This document shows positions 47,399-56,357 of a stretch of DNA of 64,000 bases, piece after piece. The notes beneath the pieces are model-generated. The model did not search any database. It was not told the origin of the DNA and saw only the letters and a list, made by a program, of their open reading frames with translations. The stretch is from Bradyrhizobium sp. ORS 285. GTDB lineage: Bacteria; Pseudomonadota; Alphaproteobacteria; Rhizobiales; Xanthobacteraceae. The first letter of the stretch is position 1. Every line of letters begins with the position of its first letter. The stretch is from positions 7,367,001 to 7,431,000 of the forward strand of contig NZ_LT859959.1 in the NCBI RefSeq assembly GCF_900176205.1. Reading direction: 5' to 3'. A program made the position numbers and the translations under genes.

Positions 47399-49089
47399 CG
47401 AGGCTGGGCAAGAATCTCGGGCGTTTTGCGTGGCGGGATGTACGATTCGGCTTATGACGAATCGCCCGTTCAAGAGCGGTGAGAGCCGCGAGCAAGCCAG
47501 CCTGTTTCCACCGCGGATCGAGGATTACGTATCTGCGGACAATCCGGTTCGTGCGATCGATGGCTATGTCGATGCGCTCGACCTTGCCAAGCTTGGATTT
47601 CGGCACGCCGACCGGCGCGCGGCGGGAGCGGGACAGCCGCCATACGCCCCGTCCGATCTGCTGAAGCTGTACCTGTATGGCTATATCAACCAGATCCGGT
47701 CATCACGCCGGCTGGAGCGTGAAGCCTGCCGCAATCTGGAACTGATCTGGCTGCTGAAGTCTCTCAAGCCCGGCTACCGGACGATCGCCAATTTCCGCAA
47801 GGAGAACTGGGCGGCCCTGAAGGCCGCGAACCGCAGTTTCGTGCTGCTGCTTCGCGAACTCGATCTGATCGGCGGGACCCTGGTCGCGGTCGACGGGGCG
47901 CTATTCCACGGCAATGCCAGCAAGGACAGCATCTTCACGCGCGGGAAGCTCGCCAAACAGATCGCCAAGCTCGATGAGGAGATCGAGGCGTACGGCAAGT
48001 CCCTCGACACCAACGATGCAGCAGAAGCCAAGCGGCCCGACAACGGCAAGGATGGCAATGGCGGCGGCGATGTCGGGGACAGGATCAAGGAACTGATGGC
48101 GCGGCGTGAGCGCGCTCAGTCCGATCTGGAGAACCTTGACAAAAACGACAAGGGACAGGTGTCGAAGACCGACCCCGATGCGCGGCTGCTGAGCAAGGGC
48201 GATCAGACGATTGCAGGCTACAACGTCCAGAGCGTCGTTGACGACAAGAACAAGCTGATCGTCGCCAGCGAGGTCGTCAATCGCAGCGATGTCCGACACC
48301 TGCATATGATGGCGATAGCGGCCAAGGAGAACCTGGAGGTCTCGTCGCTGCAGATATTGGCCGATGTCGGCTACTACAACAGCGAGGATATCAAGGCTTG
48401 CGAGGATGATGGCATCACCGCCTATGTCCCGCTGCATCACGGCAATGGCAAGAAGCACACGCGCTTCACGCGAGCTGACTTCACCTACGATTCCGCAACC
48501 GACACCTACCGGTGTCCCGCAGGCCAGGCGCTGCATCCCACGAAGAAGCTCTGGAAGAATACGAGCGGCAGAATGGAACGCCGTTACCTGGGCTCAGTGC
48601 CGACCTGCAGCGTCTGCCCCCTCAAGGCGTCTTGCCTCTCCGCGAAGGCCAAAAGCCGCAACGTCTCTCGGTGGGAGCACGAGGAGGTGCTGGATCGTCA
48701 CCGCCAGAGAATGGCGAGCGAACAGGCTGGCCAGCTGATGCGTCGCCGCTCAGCCCTCGTCGAACATCCGTTCGGCACACTCAAGTGCCGCGCCGGGTAT
48801 CAGCATTTCCTCGTCCGCAGCTTCGACAAGGTTCGCGGGGAATGGAGCCTCATGGCGCTCTCTTACAACTTTAGCCGCGTCCTCAACATTCTCGGCCTGA
48901 ACGACTTCCTCGCCCGCATCACCGCGTGGGCTATTGCAGCTCAACACGCCGCCTCTGCCGAGGCCAACGCCGCACGAGAGGCGATTCCGCTTGCCTTGAT
49001 ACGAAACTGGACGATGATACGGCTATGGCTCGAAGTCGCACCGCGCCGAGCCCTCCTAGCCTCCTAATTTGGATTCTTGCCCAGCCTCG
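47399..49089 (+). mobile_element. IS1182-family insertion sequence
   Basis: A 1691-bp element bounded by 18-base perfect terminal inverted repeats, CGAGGCTGGGCAAGAATC at 47399-47416 and its complement at 49072-49089. It contains a single transposase gene. The flanking bases show no evident direct duplication. Both ends and the transposase are intact, so the element may still be mobile. Confidence 0.92.
47454..49067 (+). CDS. IS1182-family transposase
   Basis: A 537-residue DDE transposase. The N-terminal block (SLFPPRIEDYVSADNPVRAIDGYV; PYAPSDLLKLYLYGYINQIRSSRRLE) is the DUF772-type IS1182 signature. DDE candidates lie in LVAVDGALFHGN, ILADVGYYNSED and LVEHPFGTLK. A cysteine cluster (YRCPAGQ, TCSVCPLKASC) follows the family pattern. 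The ATG at 47454 is 37 bp inside the left terminal repeat; the reading frame is uninterrupted. Confidence 0.95.
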   Translation: MTNRPFKSGESREQASLFPPRIEDYVSADNPVRAIDGYVDALDLAKLGFRHADRRAAGAGQPPYAPSDLLKLYLYGYINQIRSSRRLEREACRNLELIWLLKSLKPGYRTIANFRKENWAALKAANRSFVLLLRELDLIGGTLVAVDGALFHGNASKDSIFTRGKLAKQIAKLDEEIEAYGKSLDTNDAAEAKRPDNGKDGNGGGDVGDRIKELMARRERAQSDLENLDKNDKGQVSKTDPDARLLSKGDQTIAGYNVQSVVDDKNKLIVASEVVNRSDVRHLHMMAIAAKENLEVSSLQILADVGYYNSEDIKACEDDGITAYVPLHHGNGKKHTRFTRADFTYDSATDTYRCPAGQALHPTKKLWKNTSGRMERRYLGSVPTCSVCPLKASCLSAKAKSRNVSRWEHEEVLDRHRQRMASEQAGQLMRRRSALVEHPFGTLKCRAGYQHFLVRSFDKVRGEWSLMALSYNFSRVLNILGLNDFLARITAWAIAAQHAASAEANAAREAIPLALIRNWTMIRLWLEVAPRRALLAS

Positions 49090-49938
49090 TCGGGCAAATC
49101 AGCTGCACATTTCCGCGCGTCCCTGCTGCCGCATGAGGGGCGTGTCGCGACCGTCACGAGACGTTGGCAGTGGGATGCGATGGGCGTGTATCGGCGCAGC
49201 GTGAGCTAATCGCGCGGACGAACGGCGAGGCACGCACGGTCAAGTCGCGCGGTCCTGACATCCCGACGCTGATGTCAACTCACGCTGGAGCTTCAGCTTC
49301 GCGTGGGGATGGTGGCCAGCAAGCCGGCGCACCAGGGAGAACGCGAAGCAGCCGTTAAAACCGTTGCGCAGGGAGGGTCGGATGATCCGGCACGTACCTG
49401 TGGTTCCTGCCGCCAGCATTTCTTATCGCTGGCGGGCCATGGGTGCGACCGGCACCCGGCCTTCCCTGCGCCCTCTGTTGTTCGAGGGCGAGACGATCGG
49501 CAAAGCTCGGGCGCAGAATGCGCCGCGAGGATGATGATGTTTGCCCAGGATGCTCCAATGGAGGGCGTTGTTCGCGGTGATGAGAATGATCTGCATGCAA
49601 CACGCCGATCGCGACCACAGACGCGTGGCGCTCGGTCTCTACGCGATTGAGCCATGCTCTCGCGCAGGTGACGGTGCGCTCCCCTCCCCCTCTTGCGGGG
49701 AGGGGTGGGGGGTGGGGGTCTCCGGGCGCTGACGCTAATGGCAAGCGCCTCACTCTCAAACGAGAGAAAACATGAGCGCATCACTCAGATCGGGAATCGC
49801 GGACCCCCACCCCCAACCCCTCCCCGCAAGAGGGGGAGGGGGGCCGACCGCGGACGCCGCGGGCGAGAATGCGCGTCGCGATACGCGACTTGAAAACGTC
49901 GCGCACCAGGACAACCATGGCTCAATTGGAGAGAACTC
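49090..49938. other. Gene-poor stretch after the insertion sequence
   Basis: 849 bp with no supported gene on either strand. It includes a pair of G/C-rich inverted repeats at 49679-49720 and 49802-49842. The segment around 49310-49600 resembles non-coding dispersed repeat DNA of Bradyrhizobium in wording, from memory only. Overlapping short frames on both strands are probably chance. Confidence 0.5.
49679..49842. repeat. Inverted G/C-rich repeat pair
   Basis: The left arm 49679-49720 (CTCCCCTCCCCCTCTTGCGG...) and right arm 49802-49842 (GACCCCCACCCCCAACCCC...) are near-perfect reverse complements about 42 and 41 bases long. Each arm also forms its own hairpin around TTGC/GCAA. The ~80 bp between them has no evident gene, so this may be an emptied version of a repeat-flanked unit. 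Confidence 0.8.
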
Positions 49939-50136
49939 ATGTCAGATGATGGCGAACTCCCAGCGACGAACGCGGTGCTGCGATCAGGCGTTCACCAGCG
50001 CGGGCGGAGCCTCGCAGCCCTTGACCGCGCAATCGCCCGCGGGCTCGCCGATGCCGACGCGGGGCGTTGGACAACGTGCGACGAGGTGTTTTCCTCGCTC
50101 GAAACGAAGATCGCGGCTAGAGCAAGGTCTGCGTGA
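49939..50136 (+). CDS. ParD-like antitoxin, probably orphan
   Basis: A 65-residue protein whose C-terminal part (LAALDRAIARGLADADAGRWTTCDEVFSSLETKI) has the form of ParD/CopG-type type II antitoxins, where this segment wraps the toxin. The N-terminal DNA-binding portion is short or altered. A GTG at 50133 overlaps its stop (GTGA), the normal toxin-antitoxin arrangement, but the toxin frame decays after about ten codons. No strong ribosome site precedes the ATG. Confidence 0.65.
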   Translation: MSDDGELPATNAVLRSGVHQRGRSLAALDRAIARGLADADAGRWTTCDEVFSSLETKIAARARSA

Positions 50137-50220
50137 CGATCGCCTACGCCGCACGGATGGCGGCAGCAGTTCTTATCGACAGATCAATCGCGGGAGGGAA
50201 TGAAACCCAAGCCTCAGCTC
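50133..50220 (+). pseudogene. Remnant of a ParE/RelE-type toxin
   Basis: From the overlapping GTG the frame reads MTIAYAARMAA, similar to the first strand of ParE/RelE toxins (for example V-Y-A-x-A-A). After that, no toxin-like sequence follows. The nominal frame continues antisense through tRNA-Leu, which cannot be a real toxin body. The end coordinate is approximate. Confidence 0.4.
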
Positions 50221-50227
50221 GGCGGCG

Positions 50228-50253
50228 CCACGCGAAGCTCGAAGAGCGTAGCG

Positions 50254-50256
<3 letters not shown>
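50228..50256 (-). repeat. Hairpin starting in the tRNA-Leu CCA end
   Basis: A 29-base stem-loop (13-base arms, TTC loop on the minus strand) whose first three bases are the encoded CCA of tRNA-Leu. It is homologous to the hairpin after tRNA-Ala (23497-23525). Pair 8 is A-T here against T-A there, pair 12 is T-A against C-G, and both keep the T.C and C.T mismatches at positions 7 and 9. Confidence 0.85.
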
Positions 50257-50340
<84 letters not shown>

Positions 50341-50566
50341 ATGTGGGGGCGGTGTGTACGGATCGAACGGCGGCTTGTCAAACCGCAGAAGGCCCAAGAT
50401 GACAATTTTTCTCGAACCATGCGCAAAAAACACGGCTCCCTTTTCCGCGGTGCGGGCGATGGGCTATACAACGGCGCAAGATGGCGGGCCGCGGGGTGCG
50501 AATCGCCGCTGACAGGCTTCTCGTCCGGGGCGGATCGACCGCCCGGCTATCCCAGGAATGATCCCA

Positions 50567-51535
50567 ATGGCATCGAATCTGGACACCCTCGTCACCGTGT
50601 TCGGCGGCTCCGGCTTCGTCGGCCGCAACGTCGTCCGTGCGCTGGCCAAGCGCGACTACCGCATCCGCGTCGCGGTGCGCCGGCCGGAGCTCGCCGGCCA
50701 TCTGCAGCCGCTCGGCCGCGTCGGCCAGATCCACACCGTGCAGGCCAATCTGCGCTATCCCGACTCGGTCGCGGCGGCGCTGCGCGACAGCCATGTCGCG
50801 ATCAACCTCGTCGGCATCCTGACCGAGAGCGGCGCGCAGACGTTCGATGCCGTGCAGGCGGAAGGCGCCGCCACCGTCGCCAAGGCCGCGGCCGCCGCGG
50901 GCGCCCGGCTGGTGCACGTCTCGGCGATCGGCGCGGACGCTGAATCGGCATCAAGCTACGCCCGCGCCAAGGCCGCCGGTGAAGCCGCGGCGCTGGCCGC
51001 GGTGCCGGAGGCCGTGATCATGCGCCCGTCGGTCGTGTTCGGCCCCGAAGACCAGTTCACCAACCGCTTCGCCGGCCTCGCGCGCATCGCGCCGTTCCTG
51101 CCGCTGGTCGGCGGCGGCGAGACCAAGATGCAGCCGGTTTATGTTGGCGATGTCGCGACCGCGGTGGCAGATGCCGTCGACGGCAAGGCGCAACCGGGCG
51201 CGACCTATGAGCTGGGCGGGCCGGAGGTGCTGAGCTTCCGCGAGATCCTCAAAATCGTCCTCGACATCACCGACCGCGACCGCATGCTGCTGCCGCTGCC
51301 GTTCGGGCTCGCCAAGCTGCAGGCGGCGTTCCTGCAATTCGCGCCGGGCCCGCTGAAGCTGACGCCGGACCAGGTCGAGCTGCTGCGCCATGACAACGTG
51401 GTGTCGGAGGCCGCGAAGGCGGCGGGGCTGACGTTGCAAGGCCTCGGCATCACGCCGGATTCGCTCGAAGCGGTCGGCCCGCAATATCTCTGGCGCTTCC
51501 GCCCGGCGGGACAGTTTCAGCGCAAGAATGCATGA
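50567..51535 (+). CDS. NDUFA9-like NAD-dependent epimerase/dehydratase family protein
   Basis: A 322-residue atypical SDR. The Rossmann motif VFGGSGFVGRNVVRAL is at the N-terminus, then NLVGILTESGAQTFDAVQAEG, HVSAIGAD, MRPSVVFGPEDQFTNRFAGLAR and QPVYVGDVA. This matches the complex I accessory subunit NDUFA9 group found in alphaproteobacteria, which may assist NADH dehydrogenase or quinone chemistry. The ATG at 50567 is 9 bases after AGGA; an ATG at 50558 directly abuts that site and is less likely. A family B palindrome follows the stop. Confidence 0.9.
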   Translation: MASNLDTLVTVFGGSGFVGRNVVRALAKRDYRIRVAVRRPELAGHLQPLGRVGQIHTVQANLRYPDSVAAALRDSHVAINLVGILTESGAQTFDAVQAEGAATVAKAAAAAGARLVHVSAIGADAESASSYARAKAAGEAAALAAVPEAVIMRPSVVFGPEDQFTNRFAGLARIAPFLPLVGGGETKMQPVYVGDVATAVADAVDGKAQPGATYELGGPEVLSFREILKIVLDITDRDRMLLPLPFGLAKLQAAFLQFAPGPLKLTPDQVELLRHDNVVSEAAKAAGLTLQGLGITPDSLEAVGPQYLWRFRPAGQFQRKNA

Positions 51536-51541
51536 GGGGTC

Positions 51542-51637
51542 CGTAGGGTGGGCAAAGCGAAGCGTGCCCACCACCTTGCTTCGGCATACGCGGTCAGAAC
51601 GGTGGGCACGGCGCTGTGCGCCTTTGCCCACCCTACG
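51542..51637. repeat. Gene-end palindrome, family B (TGGGCAAAG), copy 3
   Basis: The shortest copy, 96 bp. Outer arms CGTAGGGTGGGCAAAGC and CTTTGCCCACCCTACG; inner arms GCGTGCCCACC and GGTGGGCACGG. It occupies almost the whole gap between the convergent NDUFA9-like gene and uppP, so it is well placed as a two-way terminator. Confidence 0.92.
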
Positions 51638-51643
51638 CGGTAA

Positions 51644-52450
51644 CTACTTCCCCAGCGCCAGTGCGATCAGGCCGAGCGTGCCGACGATGACGCGCCACCA
51701 GGCGAACAGCACGAAGCCGTGGCGGGTGACGTAGCCGAGGAAGGCCTTCACCACGATCATCGCGGTGATGAAGGAGACGACGAAGCCGATCGCGATGAGG
51801 CCGAGGTGATCGGTCGTCATCTCGGCGCGGCTCTTGTAGAAGTCGTAGACGAAGGCGCCGACCATGGTCGGGATCGCCAGGAAGAAGGAGAACTCCGCGG
51901 CCGAGCGCTTGTCGCCTCCGAGCAGCATCGCCGCCACGATGGTCGAGCCGGAACGCGACACGCCGGGGATCATCGCGAGGCACTGCGCGACGCCGATCCA
52001 CAGATACATCAGCAGCGGATAGCGCGTGGCGTCGTGCTCTCTCGGCTTCAAGTCGATCTGGTCGACCCACAGCAGGATGGCGCCGCCGACGATCAGCGAG
52101 AAGCACACGACCCAGGGGTCGAACAGGAGCGCCTTGATGTATTTGCCGGCGATGAGGCCGATGATCACGGCCGGCAGGAACGCGATCAGCACGCCGATGA
52201 TGAAGCGGCGGTCGTCGGGATTGGTGAGAGCGCCGATGGCGACACGGGTGAGCTTGAAGAAGTACAGCGCGACGATCGCGAGGATGGCGCCGAGCTGGAT
52301 CAGGATCGCAAAACTCTTCCAGAATCCGTCCTCGCCGAGGCCGAAGAAGCGCTCCGCGAGCAGGAGATGGCCGGTCGAGGATACCGGAAGGAATTCGGTG
52401 ACGCCCTCGACAATGCCGAGAAGCACCGCCCGCAGCGTATCTGACATCAT
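51644..52450 (-). CDS. uppP: Undecaprenyl-diphosphatase
   Basis: UppP (BacA) recycles the lipid carrier of cell-wall synthesis by removing a phosphate from undecaprenyl diphosphate. The 268-residue membrane protein carries both signature motifs: GIVEGVTEFLPVSSTGHLLL near the N-terminus and PGVSRSGSTI in the second half, plus seven or eight membrane segments. Two adjacent ATGs (52450 and 52447) are equally likely starts. Confidence 0.96.
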   Translation of the reverse strand: MMSDTLRAVLLGIVEGVTEFLPVSSTGHLLLAERFFGLGEDGFWKSFAILIQLGAILAIVALYFFKLTRVAIGALTNPDDRRFIIGVLIAFLPAVIIGLIAGKYIKALLFDPWVVCFSLIVGGAILLWVDQIDLKPREHDATRYPLLMYLWIGVAQCLAMIPGVSRSGSTIVAAMLLGGDKRSAAEFSFFLAIPTMVGAFVYDFYKSRAEMTTDHLGLIAIGFVVSFITAMIVVKAFLGYVTRHGFVLFAWWRVIVGTLGLIALALGK

Positions 52451-52810
52451 GATCGGATCCAGGATTGCCGGCAAAAACGCCGCCCTTCTCGCCTATTCGG
52501 CCCGCGGCCGCAATTGCAAAAAGCGCTCGCAGCGGCCACATCGGATGAATGAACCGAGACGTGATCGGGTCTACGAATCAGAACGCAGACGTGCCGGGCT
52601 CGCGGACCTCCCACCTCGATTCGTGTTCCCGAGACGTCATTTCCCGCATGCCGACCCGTCGCCCTACTGCTTACACTTTCGCCGACCATGCGCTAATGGT
52701 CCGAATCGCGCCAGGCTCTCCTGCGCAGGTATTGGGACGATCCATCGGTGCGATCCGGTGGTTGATTGTTCGTTAAGTGCCAAGCCGCTGCGCGATCGTC
52801 GAAAGGCTCC
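52451..52810. other. Divergent promoter region between uppP and the GST gene
   Basis: 360 bp between two divergent genes. No repeat, RNA gene or convincing small ORF is seen; both promoters should lie here. Confidence 0.5.
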
Positions 52811-53503
52811 ATGTACACGCTCTACCACCATCCCTTCTGCCCGCATTCGCGCTTCGTCCGGCTGGTGCTCGGCGAATACGGGCTCGACCTGCGCCTGGTG
52901 GAAGAACGCGCCTGGGAGCGTCGCGAGGCGTTCCTGGTGCTCAATCCGGCGGCCACGACGCCAGTGCTGGCGGTCGAAGACATGCCGCCGGTGCCGGGCG
53001 TCGGCGTGATCGCCGAATTCCTCGACGAGACCTGCGGGGCGGAAGCGGGTGACCGCAGGCTGATGCCGGCGACGGCTGCCGAGCGCATCGAGGTGCGCCG
53101 TCTGATGGACTGGTTCAACACCAAGTTCTTCGAGGAGGCCTCGAACCTGCTGGTCACCGAGCGCATCTACAAGCGCTTCATGAGCGAGGAGGATGGCGGC
53201 GGGCCGCCTTCGACCGACGTGATTCGCGCCGCCAAGACCAATGTGCGCTATCACCTCGCCTATATCGGCTGGCTGGCGCAGCGGCGCAATTTCCTCGCCG
53301 GCGACCGCCTGACCTATGCCGACCTCGCCGCAGCGGCGCATCTCTCCGCGATCGACTATCTCGGCGACGTGCCGTGGATCGAGGACGACGCTGCGAAGGC
53401 GTGGTACGCGCGGGTGAAGTCGCGGCCGTCGTTCCGGCCACTGCTGTCCGACTGGCTGGCCGGCGTGCCGGCGTCGCGGACCTACGTGGATCTCGACTTC
53501 TGA
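52811..53503 (+). CDS. Glutathione S-transferase family protein
   Basis: A 230-residue GST. The thioredoxin-fold half begins [27 protein letters not shown] with the substrate loop NPAATTPVL. The helical half includes [41 protein letters not shown], with the family N-capping box. Detoxification or a chaperone-like role is likely; substrate unknown. It precedes queG with an apparent 4-base overlap, an arrangement that suggests co-translation. Confidence 0.92.
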   Translation: MYTLYHHPFCPHSRFVRLVLGEYGLDLRLVEERAWERREAFLVLNPAATTPVLAVEDMPPVPGVGVIAEFLDETCGAEAGDRRLMPATAAERIEVRRLMDWFNTKFFEEASNLLVTERIYKRFMSEEDGGGPPSTDVIRAAKTNVRYHLAYIGWLAQRRNFLAGDRLTYADLAAAAHLSAIDYLGDVPWIEDDAAKAWYARVKSRPSFRPLLSDWLAGVPASRTYVDLDF

Positions 53504-54630
53504 GCGGCGCCGCGCCAGACGCCCTCAAGGCGGCGCTGGCGGCCGAGGCGCTGAAGCTCGGCTTCGACTGCATCGGCATCACCGCGCCGGTGGTGAGCCC
53601 CGAGCGCATCGCCGCCTTCGAGCGCTTCCTCGCCGAGGGCCAGCACGGCGACATGGACTGGCTCGCCCGCGAGCCGACGCGGCGCACCGATCCCAAGACG
53701 CTGTGGCGCGACGTCCGCAGCGTCATCATGCTCGGCGTCAATTACGGACCGGATGAAGACCCGCGCGCCATCCTCGCCCAGCGCAGCCGCGCCGCGATCT
53801 CGGTCTATGCGCGCGGCGACGACTATCACGACGTCATCAAGAAGAACCTCAAGGCGCTGGCGCGCTGGCTGGTCGCCAACACAGGCGGCGATGTGAAGGT
53901 GTTCGTCGATACCGCAGCCGTCATGGAGAAGCCGCTGGCGGAAGCGGCCGGTCTCGGCTGGCAAGGCAAGCACACCAACCTCGTCTCGCGCGGCTTCGGC
54001 TCCTGGCTATTCCTCGGCGCGATCTACACCACTCTCGAACTGCCGGCGGATGCGCCGGAGCGCGATCATTGCGGCTCGTGCCGGGCCTGCCTCGACAGCT
54101 GCCCGACCGCGGCGTTCCCCACGCCCTACAGCCTCGATGCGCGGCGCTGCATCTCGTATCTGACCATCGAGAATAAGGGACCGATTCCGCGCGAGTTCCG
54201 CAAAGCCATGGGCAACCGCATCTATGGCTGCGACGATTGCCTGGCCGCCTGCCCCTGGAACAAGTTCGCGCAGGAGGGGCGCGAGGCGAAGCTGGCGGCG
54301 CGCGACGCGCTGCGTGCCCCGGACCTCGGCGAGCTGGCCCATCTCGATGACGCCGCATTCCGCGCGCTGTTCACGAAGTCACCGGTCAAACGGATCGGTC
54401 GCGACCGCTTTCTGCGCAACGTGCTGATCGCGATCGGCAACTCCGGTGATGCCGCGTTGATCCCGGCGGCAGAGCGGCTCACGGCCGATCCGAACCCGCT
54501 GGTGCGCGGCGCCGCCGCCTGGGCGCTCGGAGAGCTCCTCGACCCGCAGGGCTTTACGAAATTCGCCGAGGTCGCGCTCGCCACCGAGGCCGACGACAGC
54601 GTCCGCTCGGAATGGCAAGCCCGATGCTGA
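53500..54630 (+). CDS. queG: Epoxyqueuosine reductase
   Basis: QueG reduces epoxyqueuosine to queuosine in tRNA, using cobalamin and two 4Fe-4S clusters. Cysteines are C191, C194, C197 and C201 in [12 protein letters not shown], and C244, C247 and C251 with C217 for the second cluster. The catalytic aspartate is Asp137 in [22 protein letters not shown]-terminal HEAT-like repeats are present. No ATG, GTG or TTG lies near the expected N-terminus: the CTG at 53500, overlapping the GST stop as CTGA, gives 376 residues, the family size. GTG codons at 53401 and 53374 give longer forms with unconserved N-termini. Confidence 0.9.
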   Translation: MSGAAPDALKAALAAEALKLGFDCIGITAPVVSPERIAAFERFLAEGQHGDMDWLAREPTRRTDPKTLWRDVRSVIMLGVNYGPDEDPRAILAQRSRAAISVYARGDDYHDVIKKNLKALARWLVANTGGDVKVFVDTAAVMEKPLAEAAGLGWQGKHTNLVSRGFGSWLFLGAIYTTLELPADAPERDHCGSCRACLDSCPTAAFPTPYSLDARRCISYLTIENKGPIPREFRKAMGNRIYGCDDCLAACPWNKFAQEGREAKLAARDALRAPDLGELAHLDDAAFRALFTKSPVKRIGRDRFLRNVLIAIGNSGDAALIPAAERLTADPNPLVRGAAAWALGELLDPQGFTKFAEVALATEADDSVRSEWQARC

Positions 54631-54641
54631 GCGCCGCCGCC

Positions 54642-55427
54642 TCAGCCCATCTCGCCGACGGCGGCCAGCATCCGCGCGATATCCTGCGGCCGCGACAGCC
54701 GGTGATCGCCGTCCTGGATCATGGTCAGCACCACGTCCTCCGCCGGCAGCCGGTGCGCCAGCGCAAAGGCGTGCTGCCAGGGCACGTCGGGGTCCTGCGC
54801 ACCCTGCAGGATGCGGACGGGGCAGCCGACATTGATGGCGGAGCCCAGCAGGAGATGGTTGCGGCCGTCCTCGATCAGCGCCCGCGTGATCGGATAGGGC
54901 TCGCCGTACTCCGATGGCCGCATCCAGACGCCATTGGTCTCGATCTCCCGGCGGATGTCGGACGAGAAGCCCTTCCACATCAGCTCCTCGGTGAAGTCGG
55001 GCGCCGGCGCGATCAGGACCAGACCCGCCACCGAAGCCTCGCCGGGCTGCTTCAACAGCTCACGCGCCAGCAGCAGCGCCATCCAGCCGCCCATCGAGGA
55101 GCCGATCACCACCTGCGGCCCGCGGCAGAACTGCCGGAACACCGCGACGCTCTCCTCCAGCCAGCGGCCGATCGTGCCGTCGACGAAACGTCCGCCGGAT
55201 TCGCCGTGGCCGGAATAGTCGAACCGGACGCAGGCGCGGCCGCGCTCGGCGGCCCAGGCCTCCAGCGCCACCGCCTTGGTGCCCTTCATGTCGGAGTTGA
55301 AGCCGCCGAGCCAGAACAGCCCGGGCGGCGTCCCCGGACGCACCCGCACCGCGATCTGGCGCGCGGCTTCGCCGGCGCCGACGGAGATGAAGGCGGGGAG
55401 ATCGGTCGATTCGATGGCTTGGTTCAT
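54642..55427 (-). CDS. Alpha/beta hydrolase
   Basis: A 261-residue serine hydrolase similar to the ABHD10 group. The nucleophile is Ser111 in VIGSSMGGWM, the acid Asp212 or Asp214 in LQGAQDPDVPW, and the histidine His242 in DGDHRLS. The oxyanion segment is GLFWLGGFNSDMKGTKA. ABHD10-like enzymes hydrolyse thioesters or acyl-glucuronides; the bacterial substrate is unknown. It is convergent with queG, the two stops 11 bp apart. Confidence 0.92.
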   Translation of the reverse strand: MNQAIESTDLPAFISVGAGEAARQIAVRVRPGTPPGLFWLGGFNSDMKGTKAVALEAWAAERGRACVRFDYSGHGESGGRFVDGTIGRWLEESVAVFRQFCRGPQVVIGSSMGGWMALLLARELLKQPGEASVAGLVLIAPAPDFTEELMWKGFSSDIRREIETNGVWMRPSEYGEPYPITRALIEDGRNHLLLGSAINVGCPVRILQGAQDPDVPWQHAFALAHRLPAEDVVLTMIQDGDHRLSRPQDIARMLAAVGEMG

Positions 55428-55752
55428 GGATCGTTACCCCCTGGCGGACGTTGTGTGGGCGAGCCGGTCCCATCCGTCAATCGGGTCGGCCGGGACGCCG
55501 TGCGGCTTGCGAAAGCGGGGCGCGCACTCTATGTCCCCGGGCGGAACCATGAGACCCGGCCTGCGTCTATGAGCGCCCGTCCTGGTCAGTTGGTCCCTTT
55601 TGGGGGAATACGCCGTCACGCCGACTGCGCGTGCGACGCAAGTGCCGCGAAGGCTGGGCGGAATTTCGACGCACCGGGCCTGCGCGACCTTGCCCGCAAA
55701 GGCATCTTCCTTCAAACTAGCCGCCTTCTTCCACAACCTTGGAGAACTACCC
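55428..55752. other. Divergent region upstream of infC
   Basis: 325 bp between the hydrolase gene and infC. The infC frame stays open for much of it but the translation there is not conserved. The infC promoter should lie here. GGAG at 55741-55744 is the infC ribosome site. Confidence 0.55.
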
Positions 55753-56292
55753 ATTCGCCGCCCTAATCGAGCCCCGCCCGCTGCCGTCAAAGACGGGCCG
55801 CGCACCAATGATGAGATTCGCAATGCGCAGATCCAGCTGATCGACGCCGAGGGCACCAATCGCGGCACGGTCGAGACCGTCGTCGCGATCAAGATGGCCA
55901 TCGAAGCAGGCATGGACCTGGTCGAGATTTCGCCGAACAATTCGCCTCCCGTCTGTAAGATCATGGACTACGGGAAGTACAAATATTCGGCGCAGAAGAA
56001 GGCCGCCGAGGCCCGCAAGAAGCAGAAGGTCGTCGAGATCAAGGAGATCAAGCTCCGTCCGATGATCGATGACCACGACTACGACGTGAAGATGCGGGCA
56101 ATGCAGCGCTTCTTCGAAGAGGGCGACAAGGTCAAGATCACCCTGCGCTATCGCGGCCGCGAAATGGCGCACCAGGAGATCGGCACCAAGCTGCTCGACA
56201 AGGTGAAGTCCGACGTGGCGGCGTTCGCCAAGGTCGAACAGGACGCCAAGTTCGAGGGCCGTCAGGTCGTCATGGTTCTGGCCCCGCGCTGA
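55753..56292 (+). CDS. infC: Translation initiation factor IF-3, ATT start
   Basis: IF-3 keeps ribosomal subunits apart and checks the start codon. The conserved N-terminus [22 protein letters not shown] follows an ATT codon at 55753, spaced 8 bases from GGAG; no ATG, GTG or TTG is near. An AUU start is the hallmark of infC, which is autoregulated because IF-3 discriminates against it. The 179-residue protein has both domains ([36 protein letters not shown]). A terminator follows at 56320-56347. Confidence 0.96.
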   Translation: MRRPNRAPPAAVKDGPRTNDEIRNAQIQLIDAEGTNRGTVETVVAIKMAIEAGMDLVEISPNNSPPVCKIMDYGKYKYSAQKKAAEARKKQKVVEIKEIKLRPMIDDHDYDVKMRAMQRFFEEGDKVKITLRYRGREMAHQEIGTKLLDKVKSDVAAFAKVEQDAKFEGRQVVMVLAPR

Positions 56293-56319
56293 GAGGCGAG
56301 GGACCCCGCTTCAAACCGG

Positions 56320-56347
56320 GCCCGCCACGCGTTGGCGGGCTTTTCTC
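56320..56347 (+). terminator. Rho-independent terminator after infC
   Basis: GCCCGCCA and TGGCGGGC pair over a CGCGT loop and are followed by TTTT. It lies 28 bp after the infC stop, so rpmI-rplT must be transcribed from another promoter. Confidence 0.88.
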
Positions 56348-56357
56348 TTGAGAGAGC

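Noticed and set aside
47380..49110. Target-site duplication around the IS1182 element
   Set aside because: Bases outside the 18-bp ends (ACCGT on the left, TCGGG on the right) do not form a direct repeat.
49293..49784. A 163-codon minus-strand frame and overlapping plus-strand frames
   Set aside because: They cross the G/C-rich inverted repeat, have no family resemblance and lack ribosome sites; the stretch looks like non-coding repeat DNA.
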